Under the pieces are notes generated by a model. The model was not told where the DNA came from. It saw only the letters and a program-made list of their open reading frames with translations, and ran no database searches. DNA of 7,715 bases from Gammaproteobacteria bacterium (lineage in GTDB: Bacteria > Pseudomonadota > Gammaproteobacteria > HK1): NCBI GenBank assembly GCA_022822245.1, contig JAJECB010000491.1, positions 1-7,715 of the forward strand, given 5' to 3'. Of this stretch, positions 1 to 6,705 are shown in pieces; the stretch's first letter is position 1; every line of letters starts with the position of its first letter. The translations under genes were made by a program, and so were the position numbers.

Positions 1-6
1 CGTTTC

Positions 7-549
7 GTGGAACGCACGAAGAGCTGGCCGGAACGGGCCGTGTGGTCCGTCTCGGTCCTCGCCGTCGCGGCCGCCGCGATCATCATGCTCGCGATGGTCG
101 GTCTCATCCTCTGGGAGATCGTGCTTCGGACCTTCTTCGACAGCTCGACCCACATGATGGACGAGCTGGTCGGCTACGGGATCGGGGCGATGAGCTTCCT
201 CGCCCTCGGTTACTCGCTCGAGCACGACGCGCTCATTCGCATGAACCTCCTGCTCTCGCGCCTTCGCGACGACGGCCGCGCGCGGTGGGTGGTCGAGATC
301 ATCTGCTGCGTGCTCGCCCTCGTCGCGACCGGCCTGGCGATCTGGTACTTCGGCGCCAACGCGTCCCGCGACTTCGCGCGGGGCTACACGAGCGGGACGC
401 TCGCCGACGTTCCGCTCTGGATCCCCAAGGGCCTCATCCTGCTCGGGCTCGCCGTCTTCTGGCTGCAGATGGTGGTGTATCTCGTCAGCGTCGCCACCGG
501 CCGGCGGAGCCTTCGCTCCGACCGGGCGGTGGAGTTCGGGTTCGAGTAG
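7..549 (+). CDS. dctQ: TRAP transporter small permease subunit (DctQ family)
   Basis: Small integral membrane subunit of a tripartite ATP-independent periplasmic (TRAP) transporter, which supports the large DctM subunit in sodium- or proton-driven uptake of organic acids or zwitterions delivered by a periplasmic binding protein. The 180-residue length is typical. Four hydrophobic segments are visible at about residues 13-35, 54-71, 95-115 and 138-160. The family pattern is present: W36-E37 with R41 after the first helix, an M-x-D-E element at 50-53 opening the second, and the hydrophilic loop with R78 and N80. The GTG at 7 is the first plausible start, but the frame stays open to the window edge (Arg-Phe precede it), so the real start may lie further left. 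It ends 33 nt before dctM. The substrate cannot be read from this subunit. Confidence 0.9.
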   Translation: MERTKSWPERAVWSVSVLAVAAAAIIMLAMVGLILWEIVLRTFFDSSTHMMDELVGYGIGAMSFLALGYSLEHDALIRMNLLLSRLRDDGRARWVVEIICCVLALVATGLAIWYFGANASRDFARGYTSGTLADVPLWIPKGLILLGLAVFWLQMVVYLVSVATGRRSLRSDRAVEFGFE

Positions 550-582
550 CGCCGGCCGGCGCCACCGGAACGGCAGCGACGG

Positions 583-1899
583 ATGGAGGCACTCGGAATC
601 GCGGGCGCGACCTTCGCGCTGCTCGTCCTCTACCTCGGGCTCGGCACGTGGATCTTCGTCGCGCTGATGATGGTCAGCGCCTCGGCCCTGGTGCTCCTCC
701 TCGACATGCCGATCAACCGGGTCGGCGCGATCATGATGGGGACGATGTGGCGGACCGCGAGCACCTGGGAGCTGGCCGCGGTGCCCATCTTCATCGTGAT
801 GGGCGAGATCGTGTTCCGGAGCGACATCTCCGAGCGCCTGTTCCGAGGGCTCTCGCCCTGGGTCGACCCGATCCCGGGGCGCCTCCTGCACTGCAACGTC
901 GGCGGCTGCACCCTGTTCGCGGCGGTGAGCGGATCGAGCACCGCGACCACCGCCACCATCGGCAAGATCACCGGGTCCGCGCTCGCCCAGCGCGGCTACG
1001 ACATCAACCTCTCGATCGGCTCGCTCGCCGGGGCGGGCAGCCTCGGTCTCATGATCCCGCCCTCGATCTCGATGATCATCTATGGCGTGCTGGCCGAGGA
1101 GTCTATCGCGCACCTCTTCGCGGCGGGGGTGTTCCCGGGCCTTCTCATCACTGCCCTCTACTCGGCCTACATCATCGTGCGCTGCATGATGGACCCCGCG
1201 AAGTCGCCCGACGACGGGGTGACATACGGATGGAAAGACCGGCTGTGGGGGCTCATCGACCTGTTTCCGATCCTGCTCCTCATCGGCATCGTGTTGGGCG
1301 GGATCTACACCGGCCTCGTGACTCCGTCGGAGGCGGCGGTGCTCGGGTTCGTCGCGAGCCTCGCGGTGACCGCGCTCCTCAAGCAGCTCACGTGGAAGAT
1401 CTTCATCGACTCGCTGCTCGGGGCGACCCGGATCACGTGCATGGTGATCACCATCCTCGTCGCCGCGTCGTTCATGTCGTCGGCGATGGGCTATCTCCAC
1501 GTTCCGCAGGAGATCGCGAAGGGTATCGCGTACCTGGAGCTCGGGCCGATCGGGCTCATCATCCTGCTCGGGGTGTTCTACATCATCCTCGGGCTCTTCC
1601 TCGACGGGCTCTCGATCATGGTCATGACCCTGCCGATCACCCTGCCGCTCATCGGGGCGGCGGGATACGACGCGGTGTGGTTCGGGGTGTTCCTCGTCAT
1701 CATGGTCGAGCTCGGGCTCGTGACCCCGCCGATCGGCTTCAACCTCTTCGTGCTGCAGGGACTCACCGGCCAGCAGATGGCACTCATCGCACGAGCCGCC
1801 TTCCCCTTCTTCGTGCTCATGGGCGTCGCCGGGATCATCGTCACCATCTTCCCCGAGATCGCGCTCTGGCTGCCGCGGGTTCTCTTCAGCGGCGGCTGA
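583..1899 (+). CDS. dctM: TRAP transporter large permease subunit (DctM family)
   Basis: The transport-channel subunit of the TRAP system in the inner membrane. At 438 residues, with hydrophobic helices along its whole length, it matches the usual DctM size and 12-segment plan. Family signatures appear in order: the A-V-S-G-S-S-T-A-T-T-A-T-I-G element at 114-127, the G-S-L-G-L-M-I-P-P-S element at 152-161, G-L-V-T-P-S-E-A-A at 244-252, a conserved G-L-F-L-D-G segment, and L-V-T-P-P-I-G-F-N at 379-387. The first and last motifs belong to the two inverted repeat halves that hold the ion and substrate sites in structurally known TRAP proteins. It starts with ATG, with only a weak upstream purine run (GGAA at 567-570), so translation may be coupled to dctQ. 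No DctP binding protein is in this window. Downstream catabolic genes suggest an organic nitrogen compound as substrate, which is inference. Confidence 0.95.
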   Translation: MEALGIAGATFALLVLYLGLGTWIFVALMMVSASALVLLLDMPINRVGAIMMGTMWRTASTWELAAVPIFIVMGEIVFRSDISERLFRGLSPWVDPIPGRLLHCNVGGCTLFAAVSGSSTATTATIGKITGSALAQRGYDINLSIGSLAGAGSLGLMIPPSISMIIYGVLAEESIAHLFAAGVFPGLLITALYSAYIIVRCMMDPAKSPDDGVTYGWKDRLWGLIDLFPILLLIGIVLGGIYTGLVTPSEAAVLGFVASLAVTALLKQLTWKIFIDSLLGATRITCMVITILVAASFMSSAMGYLHVPQEIAKGIAYLELGPIGLIILLGVFYIILGLFLDGLSIMVMTLPITLPLIGAAGYDAVWFGVFLVIMVELGLVTPPIGFNLFVLQGLTGQQMALIARAAFPFFVLMGVAGIIVTIFPEIALWLPRVLFSGG

Positions 1900-1910
1900 G
1901 GCGATGGCGG
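1895..1910 (+). repeat. 16-nt direct repeat, copy 1 (end of dctM)
   Basis: The sequence GCTGAGGCGATGGCGG covers the dctM stop codon (TGA at 1897-1899) and an out-of-place ATG at 1904. An identical copy lies 473 nt downstream at 2368-2383, where the ATG is the real start of the DMFase large subunit. Here the ATG opens only an eight-codon frame ending at 1930. Confidence 0.85.
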
Positions 1911-1930
1911 CCGGTCTCCGGAAGGACTGA

Positions 1931-1934
1931 AGGG
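1931..1934 (+). promoter_or_regulatory. Ribosome binding site for the TTG-started small subunit
   Basis: AGGG lies 7 nt before the TTG at 1942. It supports that TTG as the start: the next in-frame ATG would be residue 43 and would remove over a third of the protein. Confidence 0.5.
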
Positions 1935-1941
1935 CAGCGAC

Positions 1942-2274
1942 TTGCACGTCTACGACCCCGCGGACTCGGTCTTTCCGGTCGATCCGGCGCGCACGGACCT
2001 TGCGCGCGAGTTCCGGGCGAACCTGCGCGGACCCCACAGCGAGGAGCTCCGGCGCGTGCTCCATCGCATGCGCACGACCCCGCTTCGCGGGCGCTACTGC
2101 GCCATCGTGAAGGAGCCGTTCGAGTCGTGGGTGATCGGGCGCCTGAGCGGGGTCCGCGGCGAGCCGCCGGAAGTGTTCGAGGATCGGGTCTTCACCGATC
2201 TCGGCGAGGTCGAGTGGGAGGTGTTCCGTCTTCGCTGGAAGCAGCTCACCGGCGAGGACCTCGACGTCGAATGA
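1942..2274 (+). CDS. dmfA1: Putative N,N-dimethylformamidase-like small subunit
   Basis: A 110-residue soluble protein with no signal peptide or membrane segment, rich in charged and aromatic residues. It lies directly upstream of the dimethylformamidase-like large subunit and in the same reading frame. Known dimethylformamidases pair a large subunit of roughly 760 residues with a small subunit of about 130, the small gene coming first, and this arrangement is the main reason for the call. Visible features are a predicted helix at about 17-44, a central R-G-R-Y-C-A-I-V-K-E stretch at 49-58 followed by F60-E61-S62-W63, and a C-terminal helical region E91-W-E-V-F-R-L-R-W99. It is somewhat shorter than characterised small subunits. 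TTG is the chosen start. If not a DMFase subunit, it would be an uncharacterised partner of the large subunit. The product call rests more on context than on motifs. Confidence 0.65.
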   Translation: MHVYDPADSVFPVDPARTDLAREFRANLRGPHSEELRRVLHRMRTTPLRGRYCAIVKEPFESWVIGRLSGVRGEPPEVFEDRVFTDLGEVEWEVFRLRWKQLTGEDLDVE

Positions 2275-2376
2275 GGCGCGGCGTGTGGCGGCCGGCTCGC
2301 CCGGCAACGTTGGCCCGGTTCCTCGGTTCCCCGGCGCGGCCCTCGTTCCGGCGCTCTCGATGCGGAAGCTGAGGCG
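2275..2376 (+). other. Spacer between small and large subunit genes, open in frame
   Basis: These 102 nt contain no stop codon in the frame shared by the two flanking genes: 34 sense codons separate the small-subunit TGA from the large-subunit ATG, and none of them is ATG, GTG or TTG. A short palindrome, CAACGTTG, sits at 2305-2312 between two copies of GCCCGG. I see no promoter and no terminator with a U tract. Confidence 0.5.
2364..2368 (+). promoter_or_regulatory. Ribosome binding site for the large subunit
   Basis: GGAAG lies 8 nt before the ATG at 2377. No alternative in-frame start exists between this ATG and the upstream stop codon at 2272-2274, so this site supports the chosen start. 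Confidence 0.5.
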
Positions 2377-2383
2377 ATGGCGG
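2368..2383 (+). repeat. 16-nt direct repeat, copy 2 (start of large subunit)
   Basis: Exact second copy of the element at 1895-1910. It contains the initiator ATG of the dimethylformamidase-like large subunit at 2377-2379. Its inner heptamer TGAGGCG also occurs at 2272-2278, directly at the small-subunit stop codon. Confidence 0.85.
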
Positions 2384-4632
2384 AGAGCACCACCCGCATC
2401 CTTGGCTACGTGGACCGGCTGAGTGTCGCGCCGGGAGAGCGGCTCGAGCTCAAGCTGAGCTGCAGGGACGTCGAACGCTACCGCCTCGACTTCGTGCGGA
2501 TTGTCTGCGGCGACCCTGATCCGCGTGGGCCGGGGCTCGACCTCGTCCCCGCCCCGAGCCCGGCGGACGGCGAGCACCGGGGCCGTTTCCAGCCGATCGA
2601 CGCGGGTTCGTACGTGCGGGTCGACGACACCGTCGGGCTGCCGGACGGGGGAACCTTCACGGTTGCGGCGTTCATCTGGCCCACGGCCATGGCACCCGGT
2701 GGGCGCCGCCAGACGGTTCTCGGGTGGTGGTCCGAGCCGGACGGCTCGGGGTTCGCGCTCGAGATCGACGAAGCGGGCAGGCTGCGCCTGCGCCTCGGCG
2801 CCGGCGGGCGGTTGTCCGACGCGACCTCCGCGTCCGCGCTCCTCGAGCGGCGCTGGCACTTCGTGGCGGCGAGCTTCGACGACGGGACCGGGACGGCCCG
2901 GGTCGAATGGACCCTTCTCGAACCTTGCGCGGGCTTCCCGGAAGACGGGCGGGCGGCGGAAGGCGGAGTCGAGTGGCGTGCTCCGCCGCCGGGCACCCCG
3001 GTCCTCGTCGGCGCGCACTCGGGGTGGCCGTCGCACGGGCGCTGGATGAGCGGCGCCCACTTCAACGGCAAGGTCGAGGGTCCGGTGCTCCTCGGATCCG
3101 CGCCGAGTCCGGAGAGGCTCCGGGCGCTCGCCGAGCGCCCCTCCGCGGCCCTCCCGGAAGAGGGCCTGCTCGGCGCCTGGGACTTCTCTGCCGGCATCGA
3201 AGGGGCGACGATCACCGACCGCGGCCCCCACGAACGCCATGGACACACCGTCAACCTGCCGGCCCGCGGGGTTACCGGCCGTTCCTGGGACGGGAGCGTC
3301 GCCGACTGGCGACTCGCCCCCGAGCAGTACGGCGCCATCCACTTCCACGAGGACGATCTTCATGACTGCGGCTGGTCTACGGACGTCGCGCTCGAGGTGC
3401 CCGCCGACTGGAAGAGCGGCTTCTACGCCGCGCGCATGCGTGCGCCGGGGGCGGTGGGCTACGTCGCCTTCTTCGTCCGGCCCCCGCGCGGCGCGGCGAA
3501 CGCCCACGTCGCGCTCGTCGCCTCGACCGCCACGTACATGTCGTACGCGAACACCCACATCAAGTTCGACAGCCTGAACACGGAGAACCTCTACGAAAGC
3601 CTGACTCCCATCAGCGAAGACGAGCTCTACCTCAACGAGCACCGGGAGCTCGGGCTCTCGCACTACGACACCCACGCCGACGGGAGCGGGGTCTTCTACG
3701 CCTCGCGCCTCCGGCCGATGCTCAACTTCCGGCCCGGGCTCTACACCTTCAACTACCTGAACGATACCCACGTCGTCGCGTGGCTCGCGGAGCGCGGATT
3801 CGAGTGCGACGTGATCACCGACGAGGACCTCCACGAGGAAGGCGTGGACCTGCTCGCCCGCTACCGGGTAGTCATCACCGCCTCGCACCCGGAGTACACG
3901 TCGACGCGCATGTGGGACGCCTTCGACGCGTATCAGCGCGCCGGCGGCCGTCACATGTACCTCGGCGGCAACGGGTTCTACTGGCGCATCGCGTTCAGCG
4001 ACGAGGTGCCCGGGGTCATCGAGAACCGGCGCGGAATCACCGGGGTGCGCACGTGGGAGGGGGAGCCGGGCGAGCACCACCTGTCGTTCACCGGCGAGCC
4101 GGGCGGGCTCTGGCGCTCGAACGGGCGACCGCCCCAGCGGCTGGTGGGCGTGGGCTTCAGCGCCACGATCTTCAACCGCTCGACGTACTACCGGCGGACC
4201 GCGGCGAACCGCGATGGACGCTACGCGTTCGTGTTCGAGGGGATCGGGGAGGACGAGCGGATCGGAGACTTCGGGCTTCGCGGCGGCGGGGCGGTGGGGA
4301 TGGAGATCGACCGTTGGGACCCCGATCTCGGCGCACCGCCCAACTCGGTGGTGCTCGCGTCGTCGGAGGACGTCGGGATCGGTGGGCTGCTCTCGGTCGA
4401 GGAGTTCGTCACCACCACGCGCGCCCTCGACGGCGTGCAGAACGGCCGGGTGCGCGCCGACATGGTGTTCTTCGAGACCCCGGGGGGCGGTGCGGTCTGG
4501 TCGACCGGCTCCATCGCGTGGTCGACCTCGCTCAGCCAGAACGGCTTCGACAACAACGTCTCACGCGTCACCGAGAACGTGCTCCGCCGCTTCCTCGACC
4601 CGCGTCCATTCGACCCGTCGGAATCGGCGTAG
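2377..4632 (+). CDS. dmfA2: N,N-dimethylformamidase-like large subunit (mononuclear iron amide hydrolase)
   Basis: The catalytic subunit of a dimethylformamidase-type enzyme, which in characterised members hydrolyses dimethylformamide to formate and dimethylamine in the cytoplasm. The 751 residues match the family length of about 760. Domain order: an N-terminal beta segment at 1-62 (G-Y-V-D-R-L-S-V-A-P-G-E, then V-R-I-V-C-G-D); a LamG/concanavalin-like sandwich at about 68-245; a linker beta region to about 368; and the C-terminal catalytic domain at 369-745. The Paracoccus enzyme binds iron through two Tyr and one Glu. Here H504-P505-E506 fits its His-x-Glu element, and Y390 (or Y387) with Y430 are the likely tyrosines. 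E643 in G-M-E-I-D-R-W is another probable active-site acid. The C-terminal V-R-A-D-M-V-F-F and S-T-G-S-I-A-W motifs complete the family pattern. It sits with its small subunit, a TRAP system and other amide hydrolases, so the real substrate may be an N-substituted amide other than dimethylformamide. Confidence 0.88.
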   Translation: MAESTTRILGYVDRLSVAPGERLELKLSCRDVERYRLDFVRIVCGDPDPRGPGLDLVPAPSPADGEHRGRFQPIDAGSYVRVDDTVGLPDGGTFTVAAFIWPTAMAPGGRRQTVLGWWSEPDGSGFALEIDEAGRLRLRLGAGGRLSDATSASALLERRWHFVAASFDDGTGTARVEWTLLEPCAGFPEDGRAAEGGVEWRAPPPGTPVLVGAHSGWPSHGRWMSGAHFNGKVEGPVLLGSAPSPERLRALAERPSAALPEEGLLGAWDFSAGIEGATITDRGPHERHGHTVNLPARGVTGRSWDGSVADWRLAPEQYGAIHFHEDDLHDCGWSTDVALEVPADWKSGFYAARMRAPGAVGYVAFFVRPPRGAANAHVALVASTATYMSYANTHIKFDSLNTENLYESLTPISEDELYLNEHRELGLSHYDTHADGSGVFYASRLRPMLNFRPGLYTFNYLNDTHVVAWLAERGFECDVITDEDLHEEGVDLLARYRVVITASHPEYTSTRMWDAFDAYQRAGGRHMYLGGNGFYWRIAFSDEVPGVIENRRGITGVRTWEGEPGEHHLSFTGEPGGLWRSNGRPPQRLVGVGFSATIFNRSTYYRRTAANRDGRYAFVFEGIGEDERIGDFGLRGGGAVGMEIDRWDPDLGAPPNSVVLASSEDVGIGGLLSVEEFVTTTRALDGVQNGRVRADMVFFETPGGGAVWSTGSIAWSTSLSQNGFDNNVSRVTENVLRRFLDPRPFDPSESA

Positions 4633-4658
4633 GATCGACCTCCGCCTCGCCTCCGCCC

Positions 4659-4662
4659 GGAG
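4659..4662 (+). promoter_or_regulatory. Ribosome binding site for the first cysteine hydrolase
   Basis: GGAG lies 7 nt before the TTG at 4670. Together with the alignment of the product's first residues (Met-His...Ile-Pro) to the ATG-started paralogue at 6706, it fixes TTG as the start. Confidence 0.65.
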
Positions 4663-4669
4663 CTAAACC

Positions 4670-5374
4670 TTGCACGAGATCGACATTCCGCAGGAGATCA
4701 TCGACTCCTGCATCCGCTTTCGGGGGCGGCGCCACGCCTTCGAAGACCTCGACCCCGGGCGCACCGCGCTCATCGTCATCGACATGCAGACGAGCTGGGT
4801 GGAGCCGGGGTTCTCACCGCTCCACATTCCCGCGACGCGCGGCATCATCTCCAACGTAAACGCGCTGGCCGCGGCCGCCCGCGCGGCCGGTGTGCTGGTC
4901 GCGTGGACGAGATCCACCTTCCCCGAGGACTGGACCACCCGCAGCTACGCGCGCTTCGGCGCGCCCGAGTGGCGGGACCGGATCATCGCGGACACCGTCC
5001 CCGGCTCGCGCGGACACCGGATCGCGGACGCGATGGACGTCCATCCGGGCGACCTCGTCGTCGACAAGACGCGGCCGAGCGCCCTCGTCCAGGGCTCGTC
5101 GCGGCTCGAGGCCGAGCTCCGCGCTCGCGGACGCGACACGCTCGTCATCACCGGCACGCTGACGAACGCCTGCTGCGAGTCGACCGCCCGCGACGCAGCC
5201 GCCCTCGGATTCCTCAACATCATGGTGAGCGACGCGATGGCGACCCGCACCGATGTCGAGCACAATGCGACCCTCGTCAACGTCATGCAGCTCGTCGCGG
5301 ACGTCCGGACGACCGGGGAGGTGATCGCGCTGCTCCGCGATGCGAGCGCCCGAGCCGACAAGGAGCAAAGATGA
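4670..5374 (+). CDS. Cysteine hydrolase, isochorismatase superfamily (N-carbamoylsarcosine amidase/biuret hydrolase-like)
   Basis: A cytoplasmic cysteine amidohydrolase of 234 residues. The superfamily catalytic triad is visible: D38 in V-I-D-M-Q, K133 in D-K-T-R-P-S, and C168 in T-N-A-C-C-E-S-T, where C168 aligns with the nucleophile and C169 replaces the more common Val. The T-G-T-L-T-N loop before the cysteine normally forms the oxyanion site. Relatives include N-carbamoylsarcosine amidase, biuret hydrolase and ureidoacrylate amidohydrolase, all of which cleave C-N bonds of amides or ureides. A roughly 30-residue N-terminal extension (R18-G-R20, then F24-E25-x-L27-D28) precedes the core and is shared with the paralogue at 6706-7392. 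The TTG start has a good Shine-Dalgarno site. The stop codon overlaps the flavoprotein start as ATGA, so the two are probably translationally coupled. True isochorismatase activity is unlikely; the exact substrate is unknown. Confidence 0.88.
   Translation: MHEIDIPQEIIDSCIRFRGRRHAFEDLDPGRTALIVIDMQTSWVEPGFSPLHIPATRGIISNVNALAAAARAAGVLVAWTRSTFPEDWTTRSYARFGAPEWRDRIIADTVPGSRGHRIADAMDVHPGDLVVDKTRPSALVQGSSRLEAELRARGRDTLVITGTLTNACCESTARDAAALGFLNIMVSDAMATRTDVEHNATLVNVMQLVADVRTTGEVIALLRDASARADKEQR
5360..5374 (+). promoter_or_regulatory. Ribosome binding site and ATGA stop-start overlap
   Basis: AAGGAG at 5360-5365 lies 5 nt before the ATG at 5371, and that ATG overlaps the TGA of the upstream gene (5372-5374) in an ATGA junction. 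This is the strongest ribosome binding site in the window. It fixes the flavoprotein start, although the frame is open further upstream to about 4903, and it indicates translational coupling. Confidence 0.85.
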
Positions 5375-6672
5375 CGGAAAGCTGTGACGCGGTGATCATC
5401 GGCGGCGGGATCATCGGCTGCGCCATCGCCTACGAGCTCGCGAAGGGGGGACGGACGGTCGCCTGCGTCGAGAAGAACCCGGTGGCGGGGTCCGGCTCGA
5501 CCTGCAATTCGTGCGCGATCATCCGTACCCACTACTCGACCCTGAGCGGGGCCGCCCTCGCGAAGTCGAACTACCCGTTCTGGGAGGACTGGCCGGGCTA
5601 CCTCGGTGCCGAGGATGGAGAGTTCCTCGCGAACTACCGCGAGGTCGGCTGCTGCTACACCTGCTTCGAGAGCAACGGCTACGGAGCGAAGCTCGAGGAC
5701 ATCGCGAACGAGCTCGACATCCCCTACGAGGTCTGGACCCCGGCCAAGATGCGGGCCCACCTGCCGATCATGAGCCCGGGCCATTTCCATCCCGTGAAGA
5801 CGGCCGACGACCCCGCGTTCGGGGAGCAGAGCGGCGAGATGCGCTACGTGCTGTTCTTCCCGAAGGCGGGGTACATCAACGATCCGATGCTCGCGACCCA
5901 GAACCTTCAATCGGCGGCGAAGCGCCACGGGGCGACCTTCCTCATGGGCGAGCGCGTGGTGGACGTGCTGAAGGAGGACAGCCGCGTCGCCGGGGTGGCC
6001 CTCGAGTCGGGGCGAAGGCTCCTTGCCCCCGTCGTCGTCAACGCGGCCGGGCCCCATTCCTACAAGGTGAACGACATGGCGGGGGTCACGGAGGGGATGA
6101 ACATCCGTACCCGGGCCCTCCGGGTCGAGGTGGCGCACGTCCCGTCGCCCGAGGGCTTCGATTTCGAGGCGGACGGACTCATCTGCTCCGATGCCGACAT
6201 CGGCGGGTACTGGCGCCCCGAGGTCGGCAACAAGATCCTCATCGGGAGTGAAGAGCCCGAGTGCGACCCCCTGGACTGGGTCGACCCCGACGACTACGAC
6301 ACCGAGGTGACCGACCAGTCCCGGCTCCAGGCGCTTCGGGCCGCGCAGCGGTTTCCCACCATGGGGGTTCCGAACCGCGTCCAGGGAATCGCCGATCTCT
6401 ACGACACCTCCGACGACTGGATCCCCATCTACGATCACTCCGACCTTCCGGGGTTCTTCATGGCCGTCGGCACCAGCGGGAACCAGTTCAAGAACGCCCC
6501 GGTGGTCGGCATGATGATGGCCGCCCTCATCGACTACGTGGAGAGGGGCAACGACCACGACGCGAGCCCGCTCCGGTACCCGCTTCCGAACATGGACTTC
6601 ACGCTCGACATGTCGTTCTGCTCCCGGAAGCGCGAGATCAACCGGGAGAGCAGCTTCTCGGTCGTCGGCTAG
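5371..6672 (+). CDS. FAD-dependent amine oxidoreductase (sarcosine oxidase beta/DAO family)
   Basis: A flavoprotein of the D-amino-acid oxidase (DAO) superfamily, 433 residues, expected to oxidise a secondary or tertiary amine such as sarcosine or an N-methylated relative. The N-terminal Rossmann motif is G11-G-G-I-I-G16, followed by E34, the usual ribose-binding acid. G42-S43-T44 and I50-I51-R52-T-H-Y fit the flavin-proximal loop of sarcosine oxidase beta subunits. G-Y-I-N-D-P at 167-172 and the closing segment Y344-D-T-S-D-D-W-I-P, then G367-T-S-G-N-Q-F-K-N-A-P, fit the C-terminal FAD-contact region. Oddities are C45-x-x-C48 inside the flavin loop, C94-C95-x-x-C98 shortly after, and an extra tail after about 393. 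Monomeric sarcosine oxidase's His45 and Arg49 correspond to Cys45 and Ala49 here, so the chemistry or substrate probably differs. No partner subunits (SoxA, SoxD or SoxG) are in the window. It sits between two cysteine hydrolases. Confidence 0.88.
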   Translation: MTESCDAVIIGGGIIGCAIAYELAKGGRTVACVEKNPVAGSGSTCNSCAIIRTHYSTLSGAALAKSNYPFWEDWPGYLGAEDGEFLANYREVGCCYTCFESNGYGAKLEDIANELDIPYEVWTPAKMRAHLPIMSPGHFHPVKTADDPAFGEQSGEMRYVLFFPKAGYINDPMLATQNLQSAAKRHGATFLMGERVVDVLKEDSRVAGVALESGRRLLAPVVVNAAGPHSYKVNDMAGVTEGMNIRTRALRVEVAHVPSPEGFDFEADGLICSDADIGGYWRPEVGNKILIGSEEPECDPLDWVDPDDYDTEVTDQSRLQALRAAQRFPTMGVPNRVQGIADLYDTSDDWIPIYDHSDLPGFFMAVGTSGNQFKNAPVVGMMMAALIDYVERGNDHDASPLRYPLPNMDFTLDMSFCSRKREINRESSFSVVG

Positions 6673-6690
6673 CCGAGCCCGTGCGTGACG

Positions 6691-6697
6691 AGGAAGG
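6691..6697 (+). promoter_or_regulatory. Ribosome binding site for the second cysteine hydrolase
   Basis: AGGAAGG lies 8 nt before the ATG at 6706. The in-frame GTG at 6685 lies upstream of this site and would place it inside the coding region, so ATG 6706 is preferred. The product then starts Met-His like its paralogue. Confidence 0.75.
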
Positions 6698-6705
6698 GAA
6701 AGACG

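Noticed and set aside
551..560. Palindrome GCCGGCCGGC between dctQ and dctM, considered as a terminator or operator
   Set aside because: There is no U tract, and such GC palindromes are common at this composition. The short gap between two obligate partner genes argues against termination.
1904..1930. An eight-codon mini-ORF starting in the first repeat copy
   Set aside because: It is too short to support as a gene, with no clear ribosome site of its own. It is mentioned only as a possible remnant of a start region.
42..2372. A 776-codon open frame on the + strand across the transporter genes
   Set aside because: It is a shadow frame: its product is Arg/Pro/Ala-rich and low in hydrophobic order, while the overlapping frames encode clear TRAP subunits. 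Long stop-free shadows are expected at this G+C.
4633..4669. Possible internal promoter before the first cysteine hydrolase
   Set aside because: The 37-nt gap contains a ribosome binding site but no recognisable -35/-10 pair.
4903..5370. An upstream extension of the flavoprotein frame, in frame with it
   Set aside because: The extension reads as Arg/Pro-rich shadow sequence of the cysteine hydrolase. The ATG at 5371 has a strong AAGGAG site, and the dinucleotide-binding motif begins a few residues later, as expected.
6685..6705. GTG start at 6685 for the second cysteine hydrolase
   Set aside because: The Shine-Dalgarno site at 6691-6697 lies downstream of it and points to ATG 6706, which also aligns with the paralogue's N-terminus.
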